From JBMYQA01 sp049600855 (GTDB lineage Bacteria > Bacteroidota > Bacteroidia > Cytophagales > Flammeovirgaceae): a stretch of 64,000 bases of DNA. The translations under genes were made by a program, and so were the position numbers. The notes under the pieces are model-generated. The model was not told the origin of the DNA and made no database searches. It saw only the letters and a program-made list of their open reading frames with translations. This document shows, piece by piece, positions 47,005 through 58,212 of this stretch. Positions within the stretch are counted from its first letter, which is position 1, and every line of letters starts with the position of its first letter. The DNA is taken from NCBI GenBank assembly GCA_049600855.1, contig JBMYQA010000001.1, positions 1 through 64,000 on the forward strand, read 5' to 3'.

Positions 47005-50000
47005 TTACTTGATGACAACACGCTCACTGATGCGTTCATTCCCATCGAAAACGCTTACAATGTAAACGCCTGTCACCAAACTTCTTGTTAGGTCGAATAC
47101 GCTATTCACAAAAGCGAGTTTATCGGTACGAATGGTCTGTGCAAACACCCGTTTTCCCATCAAATCATGAATTTCAAGCAGCACTTGATCTGTGGAAACA
47201 AAACCATTTAATTCTACATTCAATGCTGCGCCGTAAGTTGGGTTAGGATAGAGCAGTATGGAACGTTCAAGTGCAACACTTTCACCTTCTGAATCAATGA
47301 TCACCTCAACTACGCGAGAATTGGTGAAGCTACCATCAAGGTCTACTTGTTTCAAGCGGTAATAATTGCCGCCAACCTGAGGTTCTAAATCATAAAAGCG
47401 ATAGTTCATTAAGGTAGTTGAATTCCCTTGCGCTTCTACCCTACCAATAGATACAAAATCACCCGCAGCATTTCTTTTTTCGATTAGGAAATGGCTACTG
47501 TTCGACTCTGCAGCTGTAGCCCATTGTAACTCCACGGCTTCATTATTCAAAAAGGCTTTGAATGAGAGTAATTCTACGGGCAATACGGTCGTATTTGAAT
47601 CTGTTGTGGCAAAAGTCACGAAGTTTTCACTGAAGGCGAGGTAAACACTCGTCGCTTCTCCATCAACTCCATTACCCGATGGCCCAGAATCATAGTCCAG
47701 TCGATCCCATCTTGAGTTGTTATCGTCATAGTAGGCCATAAATAGGTTGGCTGTGCTTTGAACATCAGAACCTTGATGCCACACTAATTTGATTTGAGCC
47801 TGCGCCCCATCAGAACCAGATGTATTTCCATCATTCACTCGCCAATATTCCTGCAAACTCGTTCTTTGAAAACCGCTTGTAGGCGCTACTGTGTAAGGCG
47901 TGTTTGGAGTATCGAAATAATATTGGGCTTCCCAGCGTTTCGTACCTCCGTAATTGTCAGGATTCACAATCTCCATTAAGCCATAGTAACCTTCATCACC
48001 TAATGGTAGTCTATAAGACTGATTGAAAGCGGCCAATTCTCGAATAAAAGGGCCGTTGATATGTGTCGTATAGCTTCCACCGGTAATTGTGCCCCCAACC
48101 AACAAGGTTAGTGAGTTATTCGCATCGGTTTCAACAATACCATTGGTTAGGGTAATGGCATTACTCACTTCTACATCGTTATTACCTGAATTAACTACCG
48201 TAAAGCCTGCACTATTGTTAAAAGTCAATCGGTTAAAATCATTAGGACTTGTAAAATCACCATCAATAGTTTGCAATGCCGTACCTCCTAGTGTAATAGT
48301 TGCTGTGCCAGAGCCTGCATTAAAAGAACCATCATTTCTAATGATATTCCCTCTAACCTCCATATCTCTATTGTAGAAAGAGTTATCGATTGCGAGCGAT
48401 CCACCATCTTCGTCAAAGGTAAGATTGTTACAAACTAAGATATCTTTATTAGGCATGGTTCTATTGCCTGATTCAGTAAGTGAAAGGTTGTAAACAGCAG
48501 AAAGCTCACTCATTACAAAATAATCGCCAGACCCAGAATAAATCAAACTTCCTTGATTGGAACAGTCACTAGAAGTAGGGAAAAACTCTTCATAGTCTCC
48601 AGTTGGTAGTTTGGCATCTGAGCCAGTACTTACAATTTCGATGGTTCCTCCACCTTCTACAAAACCGAGATTATGGTTATCCGTATTCGAGATTTTTAGC
48701 GTAGCTCCACTTTCAACGGTGGTTTTTCTCAAGCGTACGGCATCGTTATTAAGTACCAAGGTGAATCCCGATTTCACTACAATATCAGCCCCAAACGGTC
48801 CTCCAGATGGCACAGCCGAACCGCCATTATCTGTCCAGGTTACCTCATACGTAGTTTCGTCAAACTCATCTTCGCCACTGTTTATAGTCACATATTCTGG
48901 TACAGTTGTTGGAATTGCGCCTCCTCCGCAGAGTTGAGTAGTTCCGTCACTTTCTAGGGTAATGCCACCAGTATAAATTCCTGTGATGCCGTCTGAATCA
49001 GCATTGCTAAAATGGAAAACGATTTCTTGAGTAGCTTGATTAAAATCATCGGCAAACAATGGTACTTTGTCCCAATTAGAGGAAGAGGTCAGCAATCTGG
49101 CAGGGCCGTAATTAGCTGTGGTGTACGGAGAAGTTGGTGTAGGCAAATCAGAGGCATCGTAATAAAATAGCATTCCGTTACCCGATGCATTTGCAGTACT
49201 AAAATTGCTTAAGCCATCTGATTTTACAATCCAATAATAGTTCAGTACGTTGTCCGCATCTACAATTTCTGTATCCCCTGGACAAGGTCCACCTGAGCTT
49301 GGGTTTTGTTCAGAATCTTCCAAAATACCTAGCGTTTGATCATTCACAGGTCTTACTAAGAAATGCCCACTGGCACTGGTTAGCGAAGTGACATTGATTT
49401 GCACAGGGGTGTACACTAACTGTCCAACTGGAAATACATAAGTATCAGCACCGCTATTCACAAACTTTTTCACGCCAAAGTCTCTAATCGAGCTATTGGT
49501 TTGAATCATGTTAGAAATGGAAAAATCGGTAACTGCTGTTCCTCCTGAGCCATTTTCAATATCAGTGGCGGTAGCTGAAAAGATGAGCAGATTACCTCCA
49601 ATGTCAAATATACCACTTTCTAGTACCAGTTTATTGTTGATTGTAAACTCATAGTCGTTGTCAGGTATACGTACCCCATTGCCATTATTGATGGTTAAAA
49701 CACCAAAATCACTTGAGCCTGGAGAAGTTCGTTGGATAGTCTGTATAGTAGTACCTTCCATTTTGATGCCTTCGCCACCTGTACTCGCATGTGTTGCATC
49801 GTTAAACACATCTCCTAACACCGTAAACGTATTGGTAAGTGTGTTAAAGGTACCTGCACTCAATGTTACGTCATTAGTGGCACTTCCACTAGTCGTTAAT
49901 TGGAGTGTTCCACTTCCAGTATTAGTAAAATCATAAAATGCGGTACTAGCGCTTCCTGAAATGGTTTTTGTATCGGAAACTTCAAAAGTAGTCGTATTGC

Positions 50001-53000
50001 TGTTAGCCGTAAACGTGCCATTATTTTGGAAAACGGAGTTGCCATTGGCAATATTATTTCCCCTGATATTTAAGGCCCTTCCACGCGTATCAAAAGTGGT
50101 TCCATTGCCTATAATTAACTCTCCATCTACATTTAAGCTCGTATTGTATTGGGCAATGGTAGGGTTGTTTCCTCCTGCATTACTCGTTTCCAGTGTATTG
50201 ATGTATTCAGAAGTTTGAATACCGAAAGTAGTGGAGGCAGGCGTATTGGCAGAGCCTAAAGTAATCGTGGTAGTGGTGCCAAAATCAAACGTTTCAGGCT
50301 CTAGCAATAGTGAAGCTACAGTAGCGCTTCCATTGCTTCTTTCGATGGTGAAAGTTCCGCCAGTGTGCGTAAATTCACTGCCTGTATTCAAAATCTCAAA
50401 TACCCCTCGGTCAGCTTCAGGCGTAAAATCATTTCTTCCGATTGAGACGGTCCCACCTGTTTGGCGATATTTTAGCACGCCTGCTTGAGAGAAGGCACTT
50501 CTTCTTACCTGACTGCCCACAATCAACGATCCTCCACTCACTTCTAGCAATGCATTTCCTGAGGCTGAATACTCAATAAAGTTATTGCCATTGTTTGTGG
50601 CATCTTCCATGGTGAATGTACCACCACTCACCCTTAGCAGCCCATCTAAAATGACTCCTGTATCATCTCCTTCTACACGAACTGTTCCTGCCGCTACTTC
50701 TAAACCACCAGAGCCTGATGAGGCATCTAGGTTGTCAGTATTAGGAAGCTTGAAATCGCCTCTTGCTGCATCTGTGAGGGTAACATCTATACTGGCATTG
50801 TTTAAAACTAATAGCCCATTTCGAATTTCAATGGGTTGTGCGCTGATGTCACTTGGTAGAGGAAATGTCACTTCATTAGCTATTGTAAACGAGCTAGTAG
50901 TATCAGTGCCTTTGTTCATCACTAGTTTATAAAGATCTGGCACATTATTGCCAGCCCTAGTAAACGTAGAAGTATTCGCTGTATTGAGCTCTAGGATCAT
51001 GTTGTTGTCAGCACTGGTCGTATACAAGTCAAAGTAGGCATCATTGCCATCACCCGTATTATCTTCCAACAACTGAATGTTGCCTCCAATTGTTAAGGTA
51101 TGTTCAATGCCATTGCCCCCGCCTGTCTCCACTTCAAAATAGCTGTCTCCGCTCCGACTGCCTGTGTTTCCATTGATCACCAAATCTCCTCCTACAGTTA
51201 TATCGATTGGGTTTGTCCCATTCTCTATCCTCACGTGCCCATGACCAAAACCAACGCCAACATCAAAGTTTTCAGCAATCTCTATGTCATGGGTAACATA
51301 TAAACCGCTTACATTGGCCACTTGTAACTCCGCATTTACCTTGATGTCCATTGGGAAATTAACGATTTGCCTCAAACTCCAAGAGTTATCTGCAGTTCCG
51401 TTTCCACCATTGTTGGCATTATTACCCGTGACTCTGAGTATGGGAAATTCTGCTGGGAAAGTAGGCAAAGTAATGATGTTGCTTGCACCTACATCAGTTG
51501 AATAATTTGCTAAATTCCAAGTACTACTTGTATTTCTTAAAAACTCGGAGAGATCACTGCTAGTATCGAATGTAGGGATGTCTGAATCTGAGGTAAAGAA
51601 CAATTGGAGTTCCCCATCACTTCCACCCAAGAAATCCCAGGTGTGATTGGTGCCAGGTTGAGGAAAAACCCTTGCCCTGCTTTCCCCTGTTTCTGGCTCT
51701 TCAAAAAGCGCTACGGCCACTTCAGTATCTACATCCACCGATAACCTGATGGGTTCACTGGCAAAACCGTGAACATCGGAATCGTGGGCACCAAAAATGA
51801 CCACATCCCCTGCCCCTGGTGTTGCACTGCCCGTATTTTGTGGCCCGTCTGTTTCAGTGAAAGACCAAGAATCAGGGTCACTCCATGCATTAGCGGTAGT
51901 ACTACTGTTATCTGTCTTTACGGTGTAAAAAATCTGGGGGCTTCCCAAAAACCTGTTTGGCGCCCCAGCGGTATAATTGGCGTCTTCTAAACTAAAACCA
52001 GTTCCCGGCCAAACTGCAGACCAATTGCCATCTACCGTGATATCTTGATAGGTATAAAGGGCATCTCCTGTTCCGGTGTCAATTTCATCACCAGCGATGT
52101 CAGTAATGGTAATAGGGTCTGCCGTATCAAGATTATCTCCATTGAATAAGATCACATTTTGAGGGTTGGTACCTAGCAAATTACCATTGTTTCCTGTTGA
52201 ACCGCCTTCTTTTACTGCTTGATCGGTACCATCATAAGAACGCTGGTAAGTGCCTCCATCTAGTACTTTACCCGGCACATAATCGGCTTCTGTACCAGAG
52301 ACATCACTGTCATCATATTGGAATATCCACGAAATGGTAGGCGAACCTCCATCAAAGCCTTCTGTACTTACTCTCCAATAATATTGTAAGATGTCTCCAC
52401 CACTTAAATTAGTAGTCTGAAGTTCGGCGTCTACTACTCTAACAGTTACATATTCATCTCCACTATAAGTCACACCAGATTCATCTACAATATGCATTAC
52501 CGCAGGGGTATAGCGCTCATTGCTATTCGCATTTGTACCTATTGGAAACCACATTCTGTCTGTTCTGTTGTAAGCCAAGCCATCTAAGTAATATTCTGAC
52601 CTGTCTACAATGTTGTATTCTGCTGTATAGCTAGCATCTGGGAAGGAGGGAGGGCTGTTGCCATAGCTCGTCAAAGACCTTGGCATCTTTATAGAAAGCC
52701 CCCCATCTGAGGCATTTCCAGCCATTCTAATGTAATCGGTAAGGGAATAAATTCCTTGACCGCTCACATTGGGAATAAAATTACTTGATGAGAGTTCCAG
52801 AAATTCAAATTCATCTATTTTTAAATTGTAAGTACCAATATCAATGATACCTGCTGCGTATTGAAGTCTGCCCAAATCTAGATCGCTCGTTAAGGTGACC
52901 ACATAACCTTCATTATTTACTTCTAGATTACCAATAGTAGCACCATCTACAGAATTAATAGTGACATCATTCTCTGTACGAATATTGACAGTACCGTCCT

Positions 53001-56000
53001 TTCTAGTTGATCCAGGCGTATAAACAAAGCAATTTCCATTAATTGTAATAGTGCCCTGTAAATACATGCCATACACTACTTGGTCACCTACTGTACCGAA
53101 ATCAGTTCCATCACCTTCTGTGAGTTGCAAAGTACTTAGCGGATCAATTTGACTAAGTGTGCCATTGAGTAGTTGAAAATCATTGACTACCTGAATGAGT
53201 CTCACCGCATAGCGGCTCAAGTTTTTACCGCCATTAGAAGTTTTATAGTTATTTCTAGTACCACCAGGGGTTCCATTTCCTTTACTTGGGAGTTTTGCCG
53301 CTAAAGATAAGGTAGCACCTGATTTATCGATGTACCAATTGTAAAATGGTAAGGTGTAAATGCCATAAGTCTCATCTTGTCCATCAAAGCCAGAAGGCCA
53401 AGGACCATTGTCTGGGTTTCGGTATTCTACTAGGTCATTGGTATACGTGGCAATATCTCCGACGTAAAGCGTTGCATCTGTAGTGCCATTCATAGTCACA
53501 GTTGCACTACCATCATTGTCTGTTCCATCCCAAGCCCAAACATCTAAAACGCCACTGTCTTCTATCGTAAAATCTCCTGCTACCTCTAAATTAATACAAC
53601 TGTTTGAAGGACATAAATCCAAATAAGATCCCCAAACATTACTACGACCATTAATAGTCTGACTACGCGTATCAGCTGTCTCAATGGTCAAATCATTCAA
53701 AACAACTACGTCTTGTGCCGCTAAAGTAACTGGACCTGGGTCTGACGTTAATTGTGTAACACGGTGTGTGGTAGACGTTAAATTACTATTATCTCGAATG
53801 ATGAGGTTGTAAAATGGTGCACGGGAAGTAAAATCAAAATTATTAGTAGTGCCAGCACTGATTTCCATAATGACCGTTCCGCCTGTTACATTCTGATTGC
53901 CAGGATCAGAATTGATTAACAAGCCTTCCCCATCTGTATTCGGATTTTGGATATGGAGGGTTCCGCCTGTCATCGCGAATGTATTGGAGGTGTAAGGCAA
54001 ATCGAACGAAGCGGTGTTGCTTTCGTCTGAGGATGAAGGATCAATATTTACTGTTCCACCAGATTGGACATAACCGCCTACATTTCCTGCGCCTAAATTG
54101 GAGCATCGCACATACCAAGTATTTACTGTTCCTCCTTCTACTTGTAAGAGGCCATCATTACGCATGGTAATTCCATATCGCACATAGCTATTCACGGTTC
54201 CATCTGTCACTCTCAATAAACCATACACCACAATAGCCCCAAATTCTTCGTCTTTGTTGAGCGTACCGCCATCTACCCAAATGGCTGCTCCCTCAGAAAT
54301 GTTGTAATTATTGCCAACACTTAGCTCGGCAATAGTGATATTAGATTCTAACCTAACCGTTCCATAAATTAAGCCCAAGGCATTGGCATTATCTGTCAGT
54401 TGATTATCTGTTGCACCACTGCCGTGGGTTTCATCGGCATAGCCCAAAAGGTAAAAGAAGTTTGCATTGGTAGCTGTTAAATCCAACTGATAGGTAGCGT
54501 CAGAGCCTTTATTAACTTCAATTCTGTAAAATACGGTCGTGTTTGAACAGGTAACAGTCTGATTATCTGTAGCGCTCAAAAAGTTAGCATCAATAATACC
54601 GTCAGTAGCCTCATTGGTATAGTAAGAATCACTCTCATTACTATTGCCATCAGGATCAGCATAATCTGCTACCGTTTCATCACGGTTCGTAAACCTTGCA
54701 ATACCCGCATTGGTGAAATCGCCATACATATTCAACTGATGACGCACATTGCCGCTCGCAACATTAATGGTGCCGAACTCAGAAGCACTCGTATAGTTGA
54801 TCACAACATCCTCATTTACCGTCAGGTTTCTGCTAGCAGTTCCATCAAATTGCCAAATACCATTATTTACAATCAAATTGCCATTCAATACGTAATCCGC
54901 ACTGAGTGTCACAATAGCGGTGGCATTGTCCATTTCCACTTGCACATTATTGAACTCTCTGCTTTGGTTGAGCGTTACGCCACTGCCAACAAGCCTGAGT
55001 GTACCACCATCTACAGCGTTGGAGAAGTTGCCTGAACCTGTCACAGCTCCGTCAGGAAAATTGTCTACGCCAGCAAGCCCTTCCATTTGGATTACCCCGC
55101 TGCCTTTGATGACATTAAAATCGTTTCCAGTTGAGCTAGATAGGTTAATAACTCCATTTATCTCAATAGATTGGACTTCAATGTTGTTAATATCTAACGT
55201 GATGGTTCTACCCGTGTTGATGACCACATCATCATTCGCATCGGGAATTTCACTACCTGGATTGTCGTATTGTGGTGTTGCCGAGGGATCTAATGTCCAA
55301 TTTGCTGCATCAGACCAATTTCCAGTGGAAAATGTGTACCAAGTTTGTGCAGTGCTGCCTATTGGACTAGCAGTATTATCGAGTGTACCAAGCGTATAAT
55401 ATCCGTCTCCATTGCCTGTAATGTCAAGATTAGTGAAGGTAACGCTATTACTTGCATTGTCAATACTACTTGCCGTTGAAACGGATGTCCAAGAACCACT
55501 TGTTCCTGCTCTATACAATAACACATAATCGGAAGTGTTGGCAACACTCATATCTAAGGTCCCAATTCCAGCATCATCAGCATCAAAGGTTAAATCTATC
55601 CGAAGGCCATCATCAGCATCTGTTAAATCCGCATACCAAACCCTATTCCATCTTGCTTCTAATCCTGCCACACCCGCAATATCACTTGTTAATGCCACAT
55701 TCGTGGTAGCATTATAGCCCATCAATAAATAATCACCATCATCAAGTGTAGTGCCATTTTCAGTAAAAGCTAATCCATCGGCTGATGCGCTTGTATGATC
55801 ACCCGTGCTTTCCTGACCAATTCCAATTACTCCAAAGTCAAAATCACCATTCCCAGCATCATCACCCGCATAAAGATTTCCAGCAGTTAAGGCTAAACCA
55901 TGCTTGGCACTCAGGTAGTTCTCCACAATTGATCTTCTTACAGCATTTAAGTTACTACCAAACACGACTACTTCTGCAATATCTCCAGCATACTCTTGTC

Positions 56001-56715
56001 CTCTACTGTTGTTATCACCATCGGGGCCATCTTGTTCCCCTGCTAGGGCAAAGACCGCACTAGCATTAAAGTCAATGGTCGGGCTTCCTACAGTCATATG
56101 GGTTGCATCATTAGCCACATTGTTACCATTGAGGTAAAGTGAGCTACCAGCTGTATTGCTCCAGGTATGTCCTAAGATGGTCCAGCCGAGGCCAGAAACG
56201 TTTTGCCCCGTTCCCCAAAAATCACCGCTTGTCTCATTCACATACACGCGAAGTGTATTGTCAGAATTAATAAAGAGCAGGTAATCGTTATCATTGGCTA
56301 CCCCATCATTGGCATCGTAAGACAGTAGCCCATCACCATTAGCTGATGTATTGTAGACTACAAATGTGGTGATTTCACTGGTTGGAAAACTAGATACGGT
56401 GGATACCAAACGACTATTCGAAAATGTGCCGATAGCCAAACCATTAAGTGTATTTCCCGCATCACTCTGAAAGGTTGGCGTGTTTGTTCCTGATAATGCA
56501 GTATTTCCTAAGTTTACACCATTACCAGAATAATCGGTTAATGAAGTAATACTTGCATTGTCAGCAAGCCCCAGATCACTTAATTTATACCAGAAAAATG
56601 TTTGAGGTTGCCCACTGGCACCAGTTGAATTTCCAACTCCGCCAGGTCCTGTTTGAGCTACGAGGCCGGGCGCTAGCAGAAATGAGCATATTAGGAGTAA
56701 TAATTTTTTTTTCAT
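47005..56715 (-). CDS. Giant type IX-secreted surface protein (adhesin-like)
   Basis: 3236 residues. A signal peptide (MKKKLLLLICSFLLAPGLVA) is followed by a concanavalin/LamG-like domain at about 35-280 (SITSLTDYSGNGVNLGNTAL, SLYLNGNNVAND, AGDIAEVVVFGSNLNAVRRS). The long middle is made of Gly/Asn/Asp/Thr-rich beta-strand repeats like right-handed beta-helix segments. The C-terminus has the type A sorting domain, with SILLYPNPTYGAALNVELNG, VLLEIHDLMGKRVF and LVTGVYIVSVFDGNERISER. It is likely exported and attached to the cell surface. No ligand or catalytic site can be read. Confidence 0.88.
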   Translation of the reverse strand: MKKKLLLLICSFLLAPGLVAQTGPGGVGNSTGASGQPQTFFWYKLSDLGLADNASITSLTDYSGNGVNLGNTALSGTNTPTFQSDAGNTLNGLAIGTFSNSRLVSTVSSFPTSEITTFVVYNTSANGDGLLSYDANDGVANDNDYLLFINSDNTLRVYVNETSGDFWGTGQNVSGLGWTILGHTWSNTAGSSLYLNGNNVANDATHMTVGSPTIDFNASAVFALAGEQDGPDGDNNSRGQEYAGDIAEVVVFGSNLNAVRRSIVENYLSAKHGLALTAGNLYAGDDAGNGDFDFGVIGIGQESTGDHTSASADGLAFTENGTTLDDGDYLLMGYNATTNVALTSDIAGVAGLEARWNRVWYADLTDADDGLRIDLTFDADDAGIGTLDMSVANTSDYVLLYRAGTSGSWTSVSTASSIDNASNSVTFTNLDITGNGDGYYTLGTLDNTASPIGSTAQTWYTFSTGNWSDAANWTLDPSATPQYDNPGSEIPDANDDVVINTGRTITLDINNIEVQSIEINGVINLSSSTGNDFNVIKGSGVIQMEGLAGVDNFPDGAVTGSGNFSNAVDGGTLRLVGSGVTLNQSREFNNVQVEMDNATAIVTLSADYVLNGNLIVNNGIWQFDGTASRNLTVNEDVVINYTSASEFGTINVASGNVRHQLNMYGDFTNAGIARFTNRDETVADYADPDGNSNESDSYYTNEATDGIIDANFLSATDNQTVTCSNTTVFYRIEVNKGSDATYQLDLTATNANFFYLLGYADETHGSGATDNQLTDNANALGLIYGTVRLESNITIAELSVGNNYNISEGAAIWVDGGTLNKDEEFGAIVVYGLLRVTDGTVNSYVRYGITMRNDGLLQVEGGTVNTWYVRCSNLGAGNVGGYVQSGGTVNIDPSSSDESNTASFDLPYTSNTFAMTGGTLHIQNPNTDGEGLLINSDPGNQNVTGGTVIMEISAGTTNNFDFTSRAPFYNLIIRDNSNLTSTTHRVTQLTSDPGPVTLAAQDVVVLNDLTIETADTRSQTINGRSNVWGSYLDLCPSNSCINLEVAGDFTIEDSGVLDVWAWDGTDNDGSATVTMNGTTDATLYVGDIATYTNDLVEYRNPDNGPWPSGFDGQDETYGIYTLPFYNWYIDKSGATLSLAAKLPSKGNGTPGGTRNNYKTSNGGKNLSRYAVRLIQVVNDFQLLNGTLSQIDPLSTLQLTEGDGTDFGTVGDQVVYGMYLQGTITINGNCFVYTPGSTRKDGTVNIRTENDVTINSVDGATIGNLEVNNEGYVVTLTSDLDLGRLQYAAGIIDIGTYNLKIDEFEFLELSSSNFIPNVSGQGIYSLTDYIRMAGNASDGGLSIKMPRSLTSYGNSPPSFPDASYTAEYNIVDRSEYYLDGLAYNRTDRMWFPIGTNANSNERYTPAVMHIVDESGVTYSGDEYVTVRVVDAELQTTNLSGGDILQYYWRVSTEGFDGGSPTISWIFQYDDSDVSGTEADYVPGKVLDGGTYQRSYDGTDQAVKEGGSTGNNGNLLGTNPQNVILFNGDNLDTADPITITDIAGDEIDTGTGDALYTYQDITVDGNWSAVWPGTGFSLEDANYTAGAPNRFLGSPQIFYTVKTDNSSTTANAWSDPDSWSFTETDGPQNTGSATPGAGDVVIFGAHDSDVHGFASEPIRLSVDVDTEVAVALFEEPETGESRARVFPQPGTNHTWDFLGGSDGELQLFFTSDSDIPTFDTSSDLSEFLRNTSSTWNLANYSTDVGASNIITLPTFPAEFPILRVTGNNANNGGNGTADNSWSLRQIVNFPMDIKVNAELQVANVSGLYVTHDIEIAENFDVGVGFGHGHVRIENGTNPIDITVGGDLVINGNTGSRSGDSYFEVETGGGNGIEHTLTIGGNIQLLEDNTGDGNDAYFDLYTTSADNNMILELNTANTSTFTRAGNNVPDLYKLVMNKGTDTTSSFTIANEVTFPLPSDISAQPIEIRNGLLVLNNASIDVTLTDAARGDFKLPNTDNLDASSGSGGLEVAAGTVRVEGDDTGVILDGLLRVSGGTFTMEDATNNGNNFIEYSASGNALLEVSGGSLIVGSQVRRSAFSQAGVLKYRQTGGTVSIGRNDFTPEADRGVFEILNTGSEFTHTGGTFTIERSNGSATVASLLLEPETFDFGTTTTITLGSANTPASTTFGIQTSEYINTLETSNAGGNNPTIAQYNTSLNVDGELIIGNGTTFDTRGRALNIRGNNIANGNSVFQNNGTFTANSNTTTFEVSDTKTISGSASTAFYDFTNTGSGTLQLTTSGSATNDVTLSAGTFNTLTNTFTVLGDVFNDATHASTGGEGIKMEGTTIQTIQRTSPGSSDFGVLTINNGNGVRIPDNDYEFTINNKLVLESGIFDIGGNLLIFSATATDIENGSGGTAVTDFSISNMIQTNSSIRDFGVKKFVNSGADTYVFPVGQLVYTPVQINVTSLTSASGHFLVRPVNDQTLGILEDSEQNPSSGGPCPGDTEIVDADNVLNYYWIVKSDGLSNFSTANASGNGMLFYYDASDLPTPTSPYTTANYGPARLLTSSSNWDKVPLFADDFNQATQEIVFHFSNADSDGITGIYTGGITLESDGTTQLCGGGAIPTTVPEYVTINSGEDEFDETTYEVTWTDNGGSAVPSGGPFGADIVVKSGFTLVLNNDAVRLRKTTVESGATLKISNTDNHNLGFVEGGGTIEIVSTGSDAKLPTGDYEEFFPTSSDCSNQGSLIYSGSGDYFVMSELSAVYNLSLTESGNRTMPNKDILVCNNLTFDEDGGSLAIDNSFYNRDMEVRGNIIRNDGSFNAGSGTATITLGGTALQTIDGDFTSPNDFNRLTFNNSAGFTVVNSGNNDVEVSNAITLTNGIVETDANNSLTLLVGGTITGGSYTTHINGPFIRELAAFNQSYRLPLGDEGYYGLMEIVNPDNYGGTKRWEAQYYFDTPNTPYTVAPTSGFQRTSLQEYWRVNDGNTSGSDGAQAQIKLVWHQGSDVQSTANLFMAYYDDNNSRWDRLDYDSGPSGNGVDGEATSVYLAFSENFVTFATTDSNTTVLPVELLSFKAFLNNEAVELQWATAAESNSSHFLIEKRNAAGDFVSIGRVEAQGNSTTLMNYRFYDLEPQVGGNYYRLKQVDLDGSFTNSRVVEVIIDSEGESVALERSILLYPNPTYGAALNVELNGFVSTDQVLLEIHDLMGKRVFAQTIRTDKLAFVNSVFDLTRSLVTGVYIVSVFDGNERISERVVIK

Positions 56716-57298
56716 AAGTTATGTAATACGTTTGGTAGTACTTTATGAACGTGTCTTAACATTAATTTATTTCGGCTCTAAAAGGTTAAGAAACCCATCA
56801 CATTCCGTGTCAGAAAGCCTGCCTGTTTTTCTTGAAGTAGCGGAGGAACGCCCAGCTCGGCCAACCGCTTCGATGCCATTACTGAAAAACAAGCATTCTA
56901 GCAGGAAGCCATTCAATTGAGTGTTTCTTCGCACTTTTTTATTCGAAAAAACTAATATTAGACATGTTCTGTATATACTAGTAAATATATGGTAGTGCTT
57001 TGTTATTTAACGTTTCGAAAGAAAAATAGTTTGTCAACATTACTGAATAACATGTTCCTAAGTAATTCTTTTAGTCAATGAAATTGTCTAACAAACAAAA
57101 TTACAAAAGTAAATAGTTTAATTTATACAATCTATTTAACTAAATTTTGAAAACGGTTTTCTTATAAAAACTACCAATGCGTTAATGGAATAAAGTATCG
57201 GGTCGAGTGAGTATAAAGCATCATACCGTTTTAAAAACCGTTAATAAGTATTTAAGCAATTTATTCACCAATTTTTTTTACCTAGCCTTTTCCACATC
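56716..57298. other. Intergenic region with a GC-richer patch (56788-56925)
   Basis: The 583-base gap between divergent genes is AT-rich except for about 140 bases around 56788-56925, which are clearly richer in G and C than the flanks. No convincing gene is in it: a 62-codon plus-strand frame and a minus-strand frame through the patch both lack support. It may be an old insertion or a repeat. Confidence 0.4.
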
Positions 57299-58003
57299 AT
57301 GAAATGTCCAACTTGCCAATCATTTTTATTGTCCGAAGATGTCAATATCCAAAAAGATATTGCCATGTGCAGGAACTGCAATAAAGTGTATTCCATCTCC
57401 CAAGAGTTAATTGACCAATCAACAGCTGGTAGATCTGAAGTCCAATTAGTACAAGAGTTAGAAAACTTTGACATTTCCAATCCGCCCGACCAGAAAACTT
57501 GGGTAAAACAAACTGCTCAGGGAATTTCTATTGGAGCCTCAAGTAAATCGAGTATGGCTTACTTTTTCCTCATCTTCTTAGTCGTATTTGGTGGGATTTC
57601 AGGAATTGTGTTCTCTGTATTTTTATTTTCAGGACAGTTAGAAGGGGAAATGATCTTGTTTTTTATTCCCTTCTTTTTGGTTGATTTAATTATGATTGGG
57701 CTTTTCATCTTCATGTTTTTTGGCAAAGTCGAAGTGATGATTGATCGTTATCAAGGCGAAGTATTTGTTGGCGCGTTTAATTGGGGATGGCGCAGCGCTT
57801 TTGATGTGAAGGAGGTGGAAAAAATTGTGGAAGATTATTCAAATGTCACCATGAATAATGTGCGAAAGAAACATATCGTCATTCATACCGCTAAAGGCCC
57901 CATTAGCTTTGGGTCTACCCTAAAAGATGCTAGAAGACGATTCATCTATTTAGCGTTAAATAAATATTTCTATCAGTTGAATCAGAAGTTAGGGCGAAGC
58001 TGA
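57299..58003 (+). CDS. Zinc-ribbon membrane protein of unknown function
   Basis: 234 residues. The N-terminus has a zinc-ribbon pattern (CPTC at 3-6 and CRNC at 25-28). Two membrane helices lie at about 83-105 and 115-140 (MAYFFLIFLVVFGGISGIVF, ILFFIPFFLVDLIMIGLFIF), followed by a soluble beta-rich tail (YQGEVFVGAFNWGWRSAFDV, HIVIHTAKGPISFGSTLKDA). The tail resembles small PH-like domains. I do not recognise a function. Confidence 0.75.
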   Translation: MKCPTCQSFLLSEDVNIQKDIAMCRNCNKVYSISQELIDQSTAGRSEVQLVQELENFDISNPPDQKTWVKQTAQGISIGASSKSSMAYFFLIFLVVFGGISGIVFSVFLFSGQLEGEMILFFIPFFLVDLIMIGLFIFMFFGKVEVMIDRYQGEVFVGAFNWGWRSAFDVKEVEKIVEDYSNVTMNNVRKKHIVIHTAKGPISFGSTLKDARRRFIYLALNKYFYQLNQKLGRS

Positions 58004-58212
58004 TTTCACATTTTCCTGATTCAAATCACCCCCCCTCTAAGTCTTTGTTTCTGAGCTACTTTACCCCAAAAGTGATTTGCCTAGTGTAACAGTAGCCAAG
58101 TGTTGCCATCAACAATTGCAACTTATTTTTTATCGTTACTTATGGACGATTATTGCCCGTTTTTTGAGGAATTTCTAATTTAGGCAAGCTCATGACCAAA
58201 CCCATGTCGCCC

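Noticed and set aside
47794..56063. Many plus-strand ORFs of 60-160 codons opposite the giant surface-protein gene
   Set aside because: They are shadows of the repeat-rich gene on the other strand and carry no recognisable domain or signal.
56732..56920. 62-codon plus-strand ORF in the gap after the surface-protein gene
   Set aside because: No conserved motif and no promoter; it only reflects the GC-richer patch.
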